Source: Comamonadaceae bacterium
GTDB lineage: Bacteria; Pseudomonadota; Gammaproteobacteria; Burkholderiales; Burkholderiaceae
Assembly: GCA_947484245.1 (NCBI GenBank)
Contig: CANKOT010000035.1
Span: 1-20,117 of the forward strand
DNA length: 20,117 nt
Direction: 5' to 3'
Shown: positions 1-8,054 of the stretch, piece by piece
How positions within the stretch are numbered: the stretch's first letter is position 1
Layout of the letters: every line of letters starts with the position of its first letter
Made by a program: the position numbers and the translations under genes
The notes under the pieces: generated by a model
The model's input: the letters and a program-made list of their open reading frames with translations, nothing else
Database searches by the model: none
What the model was told of the DNA's origin: nothing

Positions 1-340
1 AGACCAACCCAGCACCCAAGGCCATTTCGGCTTGCCCTTTTTTGGTCATGGCAAAGGCTTCGTCTGTATAAGCGGCCGAAGCCGGTGTGCCAGGAATTCT
101 CAACAAGCAACCTGGAATATCACCCGAAAAAATGGCCATGGCTGTGGCCGTTACCATGGCCGCAATGGCGGGAATAGGCGGCATGAAAAACGTCACGGGA
201 ACCAGCAAGGCCGTGGCCATGGTGGCGGTGAGGCCTGGCACGGCGCCCACGAACAGGCCATAAAACGCTGCAGCCACCATCACCATGAGGGTGTAGGGCT
301 CGAAGACCATGGAGAATGCTTGACCGATGGCTGTCCACAT
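1..340 (-). CDS. tctA: Tripartite tricarboxylate transporter large membrane subunit, TctA family (5' part; runs off the window)
   Basis: This is the N-terminal 113 residues of the large permease subunit of a TTT-type, ion-gradient-driven, binding-protein-dependent carboxylate transporter in the inner membrane. The reading frame stays open to base 1, so the gene is cut by the window edge; full family members are about 500 residues. Visible hallmarks are a hydrophobic first helix followed by GAVPGLT (about residues 28-34), a second hydrophobic stretch, and the GDIPGCLLRIPGTPASAA block typical of TctA. The start is ATG at 340-338, preceded by AGGAG six bases upstream, a good ribosome binding site. 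It lies 49 bases downstream of tctB, in the standard order tctC-tctB-tctA. The transported substrate cannot be told from this part; family members carry citrate, other tricarboxylates or related acids. Confidence 0.9.
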   Translation of the reverse strand, partial: MWTAIGQAFSMVFEPYTLMVMVAAAFYGLFVGAVPGLTATMATALLVPVTFFMPPIPAIAAMVTATAMAIFSGDIPGCLLRIPGTPASAAYTDEAFAMTKKGQAEMALGAGLV

Positions 341-389
341 AGGGGGCTCCTAATTCATGCGACTGACTGAATAAGCGATGTGAGCAATT

Positions 390-863
390 TCACCAGGCCC
401 AAGGCGTGAGGACACCCCAAGGCAGGGGGACTCGCAGGAGTTTGTAGAAAGCAAAATGCACAAGAAAGCTTGCAACCAAAGAAACAATCAAGGTGCGACG
501 CCAGGCAACTCGAAGGGCCTTGAACAAAGCGACCAGAATGATGAAGCTTGTCGCAAAAAATCCGAGTGAATTTGCAAATGCAATGTAGAAAACGATTGAG
601 CCCAAAAGCACGCACAAGGCGAGGACATGTCGAGGAGAGTGAACCCAGTCCTCCCATTCAAACCAAGCCGTTTTCACTTGATTGCGAAGGCCTTTGATAA
701 CCAGCATGACGCCAGATATGCAAAGGCCTGTGGCAATCAAGCTTGGAAAAAGTGCCGGGCCAACAGGTTGGCCCGGAATATTTGGAAACCCTTTTACGGC
801 ATAAAGCACCAAAGTGCCCAATGCCAAAAAGAACAGCCCAAATAAGGTGTCGTGAATTTTCAT
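390..863 (-). CDS. tctB: Tripartite tricarboxylate transporter small membrane subunit, TctB family
   Basis: A 157-residue integral membrane protein with about four hydrophobic segments (near residues 6-24, 38-57, 78-96 and 99-135, the last probably two helices). It fits the TctB/DUF1468 family, the poorly conserved small subunit of TTT transporters, in both length and topology. It opens with MKIHDTLFGLFFLALG, a common TctB beginning, and the PGQPVGPALFPSLIA segment between the first two helices is also typical. The ATG lies 4 bases after the tctC stop codon, so the two are probably co-translated; only a weak AAG-type ribosome site is visible. Assignment rests on topology plus position between tctC and tctA. 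Confidence 0.88.
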   Translation of the reverse strand: MKIHDTLFGLFFLALGTLVLYAVKGFPNIPGQPVGPALFPSLIATGLCISGVMLVIKGLRNQVKTAWFEWEDWVHSPRHVLALCVLLGSIVFYIAFANSLGFFATSFIILVALFKALRVAWRRTLIVSLVASFLVHFAFYKLLRVPLPWGVLTPWAW

Positions 864-867
864 GGTC

Positions 868-1851
868 TTACTTGACCAGACCGACTGCTTTCATGGTTGC
901 GCCCAATTCGGTATTCGACTTCATCATGAACTTGGCGAAGTCATCGGGACCTGCATAAATCACACCAAAGCCCCGGCTGGCCATGAAATCGTTGTACTCT
1001 TTGCTGGTAGCTACTTTGCGCACGGCTTCACCCAATTTGTCGCGCACGGGGGCTGGTAAACCTTTGGGAGCCACAATGCCGCGCCATGCGGCCATGGTCC
1101 AATCGCTGCCAATGGCTGCCTTCAAAGTGGGTACATTGGGGTACAAGGCCGAGGGCTTGTCATTCATGATGGCCAAGCTTTTAACTCTGCCAGCGTCAAT
1201 CAATGAACGCGCTTCGGGCAAGGAAACAGGAGCGACTTCAATGCCACCTGCCATCATGTCTTGCAAGCCAGGTGCAGCGCCATTGCTGGGGACCCAAGGC
1301 AATGCTGCAGGATCAATTTTTTGATCGCGCAAAAGGCCTGCAATGGCCAAGTGCCAAATGCCGCCTTGTCCTGTGCCAGAAGCTTTGAATTTGCCAGGAT
1401 TGGCTTTGATGGCCGCCAACAATTCGTTCACAGTTTTGTAAGGCGAATCGGCACGCACTTGAACCCCAGCGGGGTCGGCATTGACCAATCCAATGGGCGT
1501 GTAAGAAGCGCTGGTGAGGTCGGTTAAACCTTGCCAATGCATCATGCCAATTTCGACAGTGGCCAAGCCAATGGTGTAGCCGTCGGGCTGAGCCGAAGCG
1601 ATGGCTGCATGACCCACCACACCGCTACCGCCCGTGCGGTTAACCACATTGACGGGCTGACCTAAGTCTTTTTCCAGCAGGCTACCAATGATTCGAGCCG
1701 TTGCATCGGTACCGCCACCAGCGCCCCAAGGCACAATGAGGGTGATAGGGCGTACGGGATAGTTTTGTGCAGCAGCTGACAGGGCGCTGAAAACACCCAA
1801 GGTGCCCAGCAGGGCAGTAGCCAACAAACGACGACGGGGCAATGCAAACAT
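868..1851 (-). CDS. tctC: Periplasmic solute receptor of the Bug/TctC family (first of two in the window)
   Basis: A 327-residue extracytoplasmic binding protein that should deliver a carboxylate or similar small solute to the TctA/TctB pair encoded directly downstream. Residues 1-28 look like an export signal: a basic start (RRR at 6-8), a hydrophobic core, and cleavage probably after AAA near residue 27-28. The mature part starts QNYPVRPITLIVPWGAGGGTDATAR, the classic Bug opening with the glycine-rich ligand loop, followed by NRTGGSGVVGHAAIASAQPDGYT. The RRRLLA segment is slightly Tat-like, but Sec export is as likely. The ATG at 1851 has GAGGAG upstream with about six bases spacing. Being linked to tctBA, it is more likely a true transporter component than an orphan Bug protein. 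Ligand unknown. Confidence 0.93.
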   Translation of the reverse strand: MFALPRRRLLATALLGTLGVFSALSAAAQNYPVRPITLIVPWGAGGGTDATARIIGSLLEKDLGQPVNVVNRTGGSGVVGHAAIASAQPDGYTIGLATVEIGMMHWQGLTDLTSASYTPIGLVNADPAGVQVRADSPYKTVNELLAAIKANPGKFKASGTGQGGIWHLAIAGLLRDQKIDPAALPWVPSNGAAPGLQDMMAGGIEVAPVSLPEARSLIDAGRVKSLAIMNDKPSALYPNVPTLKAAIGSDWTMAAWRGIVAPKGLPAPVRDKLGEAVRKVATSKEYNDFMASRGFGVIYAGPDDFAKFMMKSNTELGATMKAVGLVK

Positions 1852-2129
1852 AACTCACTCCTCAAACAAGGTTGGAACAAAAATTTTGCTAACCAACGCA
1901 AGTTACGCCTATTTGCACCAAATGACATTAGGGTGAACCCAAAGATCTGAGCTTGATTTGACATCCACAGATGAGGACTTGCATTGAAGTCTGGAATTCA
2001 GCGCTGGGTATGCGCCCTACATTGGCCATTTTGAGCAATGGGGTGTTGCCAGCTTGGCGCCAGGACTGATGCTCGCCAAGACCAAGACCAAACCGAAAAA
2101 ACCCAAGACGATCTGCGATGCATTCGCGA
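1852..2129. other. Intergenic stretch of 278 bases with no supported gene
   Basis: This lies between the stop of the DUF6352-like gene and the start of tctC, both on the minus strand. It should hold the tctCBA promoter, but I see no convincing -35/-10 pair. A minus-strand frame of 72 codons (2146-1928) crosses it and resembles nothing I know. Small dyads are present (TGGCGCCA at 2055-2062, and GGGT/ACCC at 1931-1940), without clear function. Confidence 0.6.
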
Positions 2130-3161
2130 TCAAGACCTTCGGGCAAGGGGCAAATTCAAGAGCAAGTTTTGGGGTTTGATTTTGAGAAGGTTTTGCGGGT
2201 CCATGGCCATGGCCAAGTACACCGGTTTGCCACTCACGTCTTGCAGCATGTCGCTGTCATTGTCAAAATTAAGAACAAACAAGCACAGCATCCGACGTTG
2301 TTTGTCTTCATCAATGCTTTGGCCGTTGTACAAATCGTTGAGCATGCTACTGGCTTGAGCATCTAGGCCCACATGCCAAACCCAATTTGAATCTTCTATT
2401 TCTCGTGCTGTAGCAATGCGCACACTGGCACTGGTGAAGTGCAATATCCAACGTTCGAGGACTCGGCAAAATGCATCAATGAGAGGCTGTCCTAGGTTGA
2501 GGCAGGCCACCATGTCAAAACGCTCGCTGCGCTCCCAGTAGGCGTCTTCGTTGGTGTCTTGAATTACGTCGAGATCAACGCTTCGAAGGGGGATGCCACC
2601 TTGTTTGAGCAATTCTCCCAAGCTGCCAAAGCCGCTTTCTAGCGCATGGCGCTCCACCGTTTCGTGATCGGCGGCCATGACGGAGCCGTCGTCTAAAACG
2701 GAAATTTTTTGGCTTCTGAACAGCAGCTCTGCGGCGCGTGCTTCAAGCGACCTGCAGTCGTCGCCCAACACGTGTTGCACCAACACTTGGGTGATTTGAT
2801 TCACCAAGATGGGCGGTACATCGACGCCTTGACCTTCAAACAATGCCCAATAACTGGCCTCGAGGGTGGCGTGCGCAAGAATTCGATTTCGAAAGCGCAG
2901 CCAGACCGCCATGTTGTCCGCCGCATCGCTGTCTTGCACCAGGGCTAAGTCAGCCGCTTGCACGTCAAGCCGAGGATTTTCTAACAAGCGCTCGTGCATT
3001 TGAATTTCATGCTGGCATGAGCTTTCAATGGGCGCCAACTCGGGACGCAGCAGCAAAACTCTTAGAAAATCATCGGTGACGGTGAGGTGACCCCGTGCGT
3101 CTTTCTTAAGTTGTGCGTAGCCAGCTTGTGGCCAAAGACTTTGCGCGTCATCACTCATCAT
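2130..3161 (-). CDS. DUF6352-like protein, function unknown
   Basis: A soluble, acidic protein of 343 residues with no signal peptide or membrane segment. From memory of family openings (WPxxGYxxLxxDARGxLTVTDDFLRxLLxRPELAP), I place it in DUF6352, a family I associate mainly with Burkholderiales; no function is known to me. That opening is visible as WPQAGYAQLKKDARGHLTVTDDFLRVLLLRPELAP, starting about 10 residues in. No catalytic motif stands out. An in-frame TTG lies at 3182, but it overlaps the stop of the preceding small gene; the ATG-ATG pair at 3161/3158 fits the family start better, although its ribosome site (AGAGAA) is weak. It follows the 47-codon lysine-rich gene by 17 bases and is probably in one transcript with it. 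Confidence 0.75.
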   Translation of the reverse strand: MMSDDAQSLWPQAGYAQLKKDARGHLTVTDDFLRVLLLRPELAPIESSCQHEIQMHERLLENPRLDVQAADLALVQDSDAADNMAVWLRFRNRILAHATLEASYWALFEGQGVDVPPILVNQITQVLVQHVLGDDCRSLEARAAELLFRSQKISVLDDGSVMAADHETVERHALESGFGSLGELLKQGGIPLRSVDLDVIQDTNEDAYWERSERFDMVACLNLGQPLIDAFCRVLERWILHFTSASVRIATAREIEDSNWVWHVGLDAQASSMLNDLYNGQSIDEDKQRRMLCLFVLNFDNDSDMLQDVSGKPVYLAMAMDPQNLLKIKPQNLLLNLPLARRS

Positions 3162-3178
3162 TGAAAAGTTGTTCTCTG

Positions 3179-3322
3179 TCAAATGGGTTTTTTACCGCGG
3201 GGAATAATGGCGGTGGTTTTTTGCACAGGACGCTCAGTGTCCACTGCAATGGTTTTTGGGGGTGAAGTGTCCTTTTTTGGTTTTTTGGACTCTTTGTTTG
3301 ATTTTTGTTGACCTTTGGCCAT
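3179..3322 (-). CDS. Small lysine-rich basic protein (47 residues)
   Basis: A short gene of 47 codons plus TGA. The product starts MAKGQQKSNKESKKPKKD and ends AIIPRGKKPI; it is strongly basic, low in hydrophobic residues and probably disordered. I recall similar short proteins beginning MAKGQxxSNxExKKPKK in other proteobacteria, usually annotated hypothetical. The start ATG (3322-3320) has AAGGTG five bases upstream, and a good sigma-70-like promoter lies ahead at 3351-3378. Its stop is 17 bases before the preferred start of the DUF6352-like gene. A longer overlapping frame in another phase (3420-3151) is a shadow of this gene. The role is unknown; its charge and size would suit nucleic-acid or ribosome contact, but that is only inference. 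Confidence 0.72.
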   Translation of the reverse strand: MAKGQQKSNKESKKPKKDTSPPKTIAVDTERPVQKTTAIIPRGKKPI

Positions 3323-3350
3323 AGCATCACCTTGAGGTAGTTAAGCGCCC

Positions 3351-3378
3351 AGTTTACGCGAGGCACAATCAATGCCAA
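3351..3378 (-). promoter_or_regulatory. Candidate sigma-70 promoter for the small basic gene and the DUF6352-like gene
   Basis: On the minus strand TTGGCA (3378-3373; one mismatch to TTGACA) is followed after 16 bases by TAAACT (3356-3351; two mismatches to TATAAT). The predicted transcript starts near 3344, leaving a leader of about 22 bases that contains the AAGGTG ribosome site. It lies in the 96-base gap shared with the divergent arfB gene. Confidence 0.5.
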
Positions 3379-3418
3379 AGGCTCAACGCCATCAGAAGCT
3401 GCATATTCAGGGTTTGTC

Positions 3419-3823
3419 ATGACAATATTTCACATTCCTGCCGAAGAGGTGGAACTCACGGCCATCAGGTCACAGGGCCCCGGCGGCCAAAATGTGAACA
3501 AGGTGGCCAGCGCCATTCAATTGCGCTTTGACATTCGAGCCTCAGGTTTGCCCCTTGATTTGAAAGAGCGGCTTTTGAAAATGCACGATCACCGCATCAC
3601 CCAAGCAGGTGTGGTGGTGATCAAATCGCAAGAGCATCGCAGCCAAGACATGAACCGAATGGCCGCTTTGCTGCGCTTGCACGATTTGCTTGAACTGGCG
3701 GCGGTCGTACCCAAAAAACGCAAAGCGACTCGGCCGACTCGCAGCTCACAAGTCAAGCGCGTCGAAAGCAAGGTCAAGAGAGGACAGACCAAGGCACTTC
3801 GCGGCAAAGCGAATTGGGATTGA
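3419..3823 (+). CDS. arfB: Ribosome-rescue peptidyl-tRNA hydrolase ArfB (YaeJ family)
   Basis: A 134-residue codon-independent release factor that enters stalled ribosomes lacking a stop codon and hydrolyses the peptidyl-tRNA. The N-terminal release-factor domain contains the catalytic GGQ at residues 22-24 within SQGPGGQNVNKVASA, which matches the ArfB/RF family signature. The C-terminal third is a basic tail (KKRKATRP...KRVESKVKRGQTKALRGKANWD), the region that in E. coli ArfB inserts into the empty mRNA channel. Length agrees with E. coli ArfB (140 residues). The ATG at 3419 has AGGG about six bases upstream. It is divergent from the small basic gene and convergent with miaA, so it is probably transcribed alone. 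Confidence 0.93.
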   Translation: MTIFHIPAEEVELTAIRSQGPGGQNVNKVASAIQLRFDIRASGLPLDLKERLLKMHDHRITQAGVVVIKSQEHRSQDMNRMAALLRLHDLLELAAVVPKKRKATRPTRSSQVKRVESKVKRGQTKALRGKANWD

Positions 3824-3865
3824 GCACCACTTGAGGGCAGGTTGTTTTCGAGTCTTTAAGGCATG

Positions 3866-4852
3866 CTAAGGCAACTGCGCATCCACCCACTCTAGAGCTT
3901 GCGGCAAAACCTCGGCGCCGTCGGCTTGCAAGATGTGACGCCTTTGCATGCTTCTTAACCAGGTCAGCTGTCGTTTGGCCAATTGCCGAGTGGCAAATAC
4001 GCCGCGGTCACGCAAATCGGTCATGGGCATCAGGCCCTCAAGCGCTTCCCAAGCTTGGCGATAGCCCACGCAGCGTATGGAGGGTAGATCGATCTGCAAA
4101 TCGCCACGTGCCCGCAGTGATTTGACTTCATCTAAAAAGCCAGCAGCCAGCATTTCGTCAAAACGCTGTTCAATGCGCCTGTGTAGCCAAGCACGATCGA
4201 ATGGCTCTAAGCTGAGCATGGGAACATTTTGGAAATTCAGCTTGGCTGGATTGGAAGCGTCTTCTAAAGTGTGGTGGGTCATTTCAGCGTTGACGGCATT
4301 GCGTTGAAAGCTCGAAAGCGTTTGGCCTGAAATTCTGAATACCTCGAGTGCCCGTGAGATGCGCTGGCTGTCTGCAGGTGCTAGGCGTGCTGCCGTGATG
4401 GGGTCGACAAGACTCAGTTGCGCATGGAGCGCAGGCCAGCCCAGTTTTTCTGCTTCTTCTTGAATTTGGGCTCTGATACCTGAATCGGCGGCGGGCATGT
4501 CGTTGAGGCCTTCGAGCAAAGCTTTGAAATAAAGCATGGTGCCGCCCACCAACAAAGGCAGCTTGCCACGACTTGAAATGTCTTCTACACAGGCCAAGGC
4601 ATCGCGCGCAAATTCTGCTGCACTGTAAGCGTTGAGGGGATCGCGAATGTCGATGAGATGGTGCGGTACAAGGGCCAACTCTTCCTGACTGGGCTTGGCC
4701 GTGCCAATGTCCATGCCTTTGTAGACCAAAGCGGAGTCGACGCTGATGATTTCAGCGCCACCCCGAGCTTTGAGGTGGGCTGCAATGTTCAGAGCCAGGC
4801 CAGTTTTTCCGCTGGCGGTGGGGCCGGCAATGGCGAGTGCACGAAGCTTCAT
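3866..4852 (-). CDS. miaA: tRNA dimethylallyltransferase MiaA
   Basis: This enzyme transfers a dimethylallyl group to N6 of A37 in tRNAs reading codons that start with U. It is 328 residues. It shows the P-loop GPTASGKT (10-17), the substrate-binding [18 protein letters not shown] (37-54), [16 protein letters not shown], and the late [13 protein letters not shown] block, all characteristic of MiaA. The frame stays open for 47 more codons upstream, but the P-loop should lie close to the N-terminus, so the ATG at 4852-4850 is the start. That ATG overlaps the stop of the upstream exporter gene by four bases (ATGA), implying translational coupling. It is the last gene of the mutL-exporter-miaA run; mutL and miaA are also neighbours in enteric bacteria. 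Confidence 0.96.
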   Translation of the reverse strand: MKLRALAIAGPTASGKTGLALNIAAHLKARGGAEIISVDSALVYKGMDIGTAKPSQEELALVPHHLIDIRDPLNAYSAAEFARDALACVEDISSRGKLPLLVGGTMLYFKALLEGLNDMPAADSGIRAQIQEEAEKLGWPALHAQLSLVDPITAARLAPADSQRISRALEVFRISGQTLSSFQRNAVNAEMTHHTLEDASNPAKLNFQNVPMLSLEPFDRAWLHRRIEQRFDEMLAAGFLDEVKSLRARGDLQIDLPSIRCVGYRQAWEALEGLMPMTDLRDRGVFATRQLAKRQLTWLRSMQRRHILQADGAEVLPQALEWVDAQLP

Positions 4853-6096
4853 TTTTGGGCAGGGACGGTGGCAGTCTGTGGCAAGGGAAGTTTGCTCACC
4901 GCCAAACAGGCAATCAGGCACAAGCAAATGGATGCAACCAGGATGCCTTGGGCCATGGTCCACATGGGATCGCTCATGTGCGTGCCAATCCAAGTGCCTA
5001 TGCCAAAAGCAACCAGCATCATTGAGAAGCCATTCAAGGCAGAAGCAGTTCCAGCCATTTCAGGAAATGGTCCAATGGAGCCGCTTTGACCACAAGGTTG
5101 ATGCACGCCATGGGCCAGCAAATAGAAATTGACAGGCAACATCACAGCCCAAGCGCCGAACCAAGCTTGCCCTGGGCCAACATAAGCCACCAGCATCACG
5201 AGGGCGCCTGAGAATAAACTTACAAAACTGGCCATGAAAACGCAGGTCTGAACGCTGATTCTCAGTAACAACCAGCGACAGATGAAGGTGCCAATGATGT
5301 AAGACAGAGACATGGAAAACATCAAAAGGCCATAGACTGTTTTGCTTAAGCCCATGCTTTGCGTAAAGACAAAAGGCGAGGTGGCTAAAAAGGTAAAAAG
5401 GCCCGCATAGGAGGCAATCGACAGGGCGTTGTAGGCTTGAAATGTGGGATTGCGAACAATGTGTTTGACAGACGCCCAGAAGTTGTTGATTTGCAGTGCT
5501 TGGGGGTTGCGTTGCTTCAAGCTCTCGTCAAAATAAATGTAAATCAGTGCGCCTGTGATGCCTGCAAACAAAAGCAAGCTGCTGAGGGCCCAACGCCATC
5601 CCAGCAAATCTGTCAGGAAACCACCGACGGGAACGCAGGTGCAAGCAATGACCCCCAATCCTGTGAGAGCCTGAGACATGACTTTGGCGCCTTGCAAGGG
5701 CTCGTACAAGTCGCGAACGATAGCGCGAGCGGCCATGACACAGGCGCCCATGGCCACCCCTTGAAGCGTGCGAGCTGCAATGAGGGCCTCAATGCTAGGG
5801 GCCAGCACGCAGCCAATGGCAGAGGCCAAATAGACGGCAATGCCCCCCAACAGAACGGGCCTGCGCCCCCACTTGTCAGACAAAGGCCCCCAGACCAACT
5901 GTGAGGTACCAAATGCCAAGAGCAGTGAAGTGAGCGTGAGTTGGGCTTGCACCATGCTGGCGTTGAATCCTTGGGCCATAGCGGGCAAGGCTGGCAAATA
6001 CAAGTCGGTGGTGATGGGTTGCAATCCCAAGAGAAGGGCCAGCAACAAAACCGTCATGGCCTGACTGCGAGGCACCAATGGCGCTGTGTTGGACAT
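4849..6096 (-). CDS. Major facilitator drug exporter, Bcr/CflA type
   Basis: An inner-membrane proton antiporter of 415 residues with about twelve hydrophobic segments. The first helix ends in [12 protein letters not shown], a signature of the Bcr/CflA drug-resistance branch, and the loop between helices 2 and 3 carries [16 protein letters not shown], the MFS motif A. Likely substrates are bicyclomycin, chloramphenicol or other small toxic compounds, but this cannot be read from the sequence. The ATG at 6096-6094 overlaps the mutL stop codon as TGATG, with GAGG six bases upstream, so translation is coupled to mutL; an in-frame TTG one codon earlier is less likely. At the other end its stop overlaps the miaA start. 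The insertion of an exporter between mutL and miaA is the notable part. Confidence 0.92.
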   Translation of the reverse strand: MSNTAPLVPRSQAMTVLLLALLLGLQPITTDLYLPALPAMAQGFNASMVQAQLTLTSLLLAFGTSQLVWGPLSDKWGRRPVLLGGIAVYLASAIGCVLAPSIEALIAARTLQGVAMGACVMAARAIVRDLYEPLQGAKVMSQALTGLGVIACTCVPVGGFLTDLLGWRWALSSLLLFAGITGALIYIYFDESLKQRNPQALQINNFWASVKHIVRNPTFQAYNALSIASYAGLFTFLATSPFVFTQSMGLSKTVYGLLMFSMSLSYIIGTFICRWLLLRISVQTCVFMASFVSLFSGALVMLVAYVGPGQAWFGAWAVMLPVNFYLLAHGVHQPCGQSGSIGPFPEMAGTASALNGFSMMLVAFGIGTWIGTHMSDPMWTMAQGILVASICLCLIACLAVSKLPLPQTATVPAQK

Positions 6097-7979
6097 CAAC
6101 GACCTCGCAAGAACAAGGCGTCAAGTTCACGCATACTGACCTGACGCCAAGTGGGGCGACCATGGTTGCACTGATCTGAGCGCTCGGTTTCTTCCATTTG
6201 TCTCAGCAAGGCGTTCATTTCATCCAATGTGAGTTTGCGATTGGCGCGAACGGCGCCATGGCAGGCCATGGTTGCCAAGATTTCATTCTGGGCGCGTTGA
6301 ACCACAGTGGCGGCGTCGTGCTGTGCCAATTCGGCCAACACACTTCGGGCGAGTTCTACGGCATCGCCTTGCGCCAATGAGGTGGGAACTGCACGAACGG
6401 CCAAAGTTTTGGCAGATAAAGAAGATATTTCCAAACCCAATTGGGCGAGTACATCTGCGCAACTCTCAGCCGTGGCAATTTCTTGGGGTGTGGCTGCGAA
6501 AGCGCTGGGAATCAACAAGGGTTGGCTGTTAAGTTGGGTGCTGTCGAGTTGTTGTTTGAGGCGCTCATACACAATTCGTTCATGCGCAGCATGCATGTCA
6601 ACCACCACCAAGCCTTGCTTGTTTTCTGCCAAGATGTAGACGCCTTGCAATTGGGCGATGGCTCTGCCGAGTGGCCATTCATGCGCTTCTGTATGTGAAG
6701 GGGTGGATGCTATGCCGGCCATCTTCGGCAGGCTTGCAAAACTGGCAGTTTGTTCTGCCACCTTAGGCGCATCGCTCCACAAGGCTTTTAAATCAGCCAA
6801 TGCTTGGGCGGGATCTTCAGCGCGCCGCTGGGTTTCAAAGGGCATGCCGCGTTGTGACCAACTGCGTTGGACTTGAAGTAACTGGGGGCCGGGCGTGGGG
6901 TGCAGTTGGCTGGCGGAGTTTGAATCTGCAGCCTCACTGGTTGATGCTTGCGTACCTGAAAGCTGCTGCGCTCGCGGCACAGCCAAAGCACTTTCAATGG
7001 CGTGCCGCATGGCCTGATGGACTTCACGGCTGTCGCGAAATCGAACTTCAATTTTGGTGGGATGAACATTGACATCTACACGGGCAGGATCCATTTGCAA
7101 ATACAACACATACACGGGTTGGCGTTGGCCATGAAGCACATCTTCATAGGCACTGCGTGCACCGTGGGTGATGACTTTGTCGCGCACAAAGCGCCCATTG
7201 ACATAGGCAAATTGTTGGTCAGCGCGTGCGCGCGCTGCATCGGGTGTGCCGGCTCGACCGCGAACATGTATGGGCCCAGATCTGAAATCGATGTTGACCG
7301 AGGAGGCCACAAAATCTTCGCCCAATACATCGGCCAATCGTTGATTCCAACCCGCTTCGCCCGGATGGCTTCGCCATTGCTGCACAATTTTGCCTTCATG
7401 CCAAATGGTGAAACTGACCTCAGGCCTGGCCAAAGCGTGCCGTCTGACGGCTTCAATGCAATGGGCCAGTTCTGTATTTTCAGACTTTAGAAAATGACGT
7501 CGAGCAGGTGTTGAAAAGAAGAGTTCCTTGACTTCGACGGTGGTTCCGACGGCCCGTGCTGCGGGCCGGATTTCACCCGTTTGACCCTCTAAAAGAAAGG
7601 CGCTTGGTGCACCCTCAATGCGCGACAGTAAACTCATTTCAGACACTGAATTCATGGCTGCCAGTGCCTCGCCTCGAAAGCCCATGGTGGCCACTGACTC
7701 CAAATCTTCCAAGCTCACAATTTTGCTGGTGGCATGCCTTTTGAGGGCGATGGGCAGTTGCTCGCCTGGAATGCCGCAGCCGTCGTCTTCGACCGATATC
7801 AGCCGAATGCCACCTCCGAGCAGTCGAAGCGTGATGTGCCTTGCGCCAGCATCAAGCGCATTGTCAACCAGCTCACGCACCACAGACGCTGGCCGCTCGA
7901 CCACTTCACCCGCGGCAATTTGACTGATCAGCACATCAGGCAGTTCTCGAATGAGGGGTGGGGTTTGGGCTTTGGACAT
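6096..7979 (-). CDS. mutL: DNA mismatch repair protein MutL (with endonuclease motif)
   Basis: A 627-residue GHKL ATPase that links mismatch recognition by MutS to strand removal. N-terminal motifs are complete: IAAGEVVERP, RELVDNALDAGA (catalytic E36, N40), EDDGCGIPG (65-72), GFRGEAL (100-106). A low-complexity linker spans about 340-430. The C-terminal dimerisation domain holds DMHAAHERIVYE (461-472), which fits the metal-binding endonuclease motif DxHAxxExxxxE absent from E. coli MutL, plus ACHGAVRAN (572-580) and CNHGRPTW (604-611). This points to a nicking MutL of the type seen in hosts without MutH. The frame runs 38 codons further upstream, but the family start matches ATG 7979-7977. 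GAGG abuts that ATG directly, too close for a normal ribosome site. First gene of the mutL-exporter-miaA operon. Confidence 0.96.
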   Translation of the reverse strand: MSKAQTPPLIRELPDVLISQIAAGEVVERPASVVRELVDNALDAGARHITLRLLGGGIRLISVEDDGCGIPGEQLPIALKRHATSKIVSLEDLESVATMGFRGEALAAMNSVSEMSLLSRIEGAPSAFLLEGQTGEIRPAARAVGTTVEVKELFFSTPARRHFLKSENTELAHCIEAVRRHALARPEVSFTIWHEGKIVQQWRSHPGEAGWNQRLADVLGEDFVASSVNIDFRSGPIHVRGRAGTPDAARARADQQFAYVNGRFVRDKVITHGARSAYEDVLHGQRQPVYVLYLQMDPARVDVNVHPTKIEVRFRDSREVHQAMRHAIESALAVPRAQQLSGTQASTSEAADSNSASQLHPTPGPQLLQVQRSWSQRGMPFETQRRAEDPAQALADLKALWSDAPKVAEQTASFASLPKMAGIASTPSHTEAHEWPLGRAIAQLQGVYILAENKQGLVVVDMHAAHERIVYERLKQQLDSTQLNSQPLLIPSAFAATPQEIATAESCADVLAQLGLEISSLSAKTLAVRAVPTSLAQGDAVELARSVLAELAQHDAATVVQRAQNEILATMACHGAVRANRKLTLDEMNALLRQMEETERSDQCNHGRPTWRQVSMRELDALFLRGR

Positions 7980-7985
7980 CCTCAA

Positions 7986-7991
7986 ATTGTA
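7986..7991 (-). promoter_or_regulatory. Candidate -10 element of mutL placing the transcript start at the ATG
   Basis: On the minus strand TACAAT (one mismatch to TATAAT) is followed by six bases and then the mutL ATG. A transcript starting seven bases after the hexamer would begin at the A of ATG, that is, without a leader. No good -35 hexamer is visible at the usual distance. Confidence 0.4.
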
Positions 7992-8042
7992 GGTGCAGGT
8001 ACCCCTTATTTCCCGATGAAAGGGCAGGTGTTTGAAGAAAGG

Positions 8043-8048
8043 GATAAT
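8043..8048 (+). promoter_or_regulatory. Candidate -10 element of the DedA gene
   Basis: GATAAT (one mismatch to TATAAT) lies six bases before the ATG at 8055, the same geometry as at the divergent mutL. Transcription would begin at or near the start codon; if translation begins instead at the in-frame ATG 8067, the leader would be about 12 bases. No clear -35 element is seen. Confidence 0.35.
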
Positions 8049-8054
8049 CAGGGA

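Noticed and set aside
1958..1963. Perfect TTGACA on the plus strand in the 1852-2129 gap
   Set aside because: There is no -10 match at 16-18 bases, and no plus-strand gene downstream.
2110..2131. Imperfect hairpin (GATC/GATC, GCGA/TCGC) with TTTTTT some 10 bases later, as terminator of the DUF6352-like gene
   Set aside because: The stem is short with a bulge, low in G+C, overlaps the stop codon, and the T run is not adjacent, so it is not a credible intrinsic terminator.
1928..2146. A 72-codon minus-strand frame in the gap before tctC
   Set aside because: It starts inside the end of the DUF6352-like gene, resembles no family I know, and has no clear ribosome site.
3151..3420. 89-codon minus-strand frame beginning opposite the arfB start
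   Set aside because: It covers the small basic gene in a different phase, crosses its promoter, and has no family resemblance.
4853..4993. N-terminal extension of miaA by 47 codons
   Set aside because: It lies within the exporter coding region and would bury the P-loop, which is near the N-terminus in MiaA proteins.
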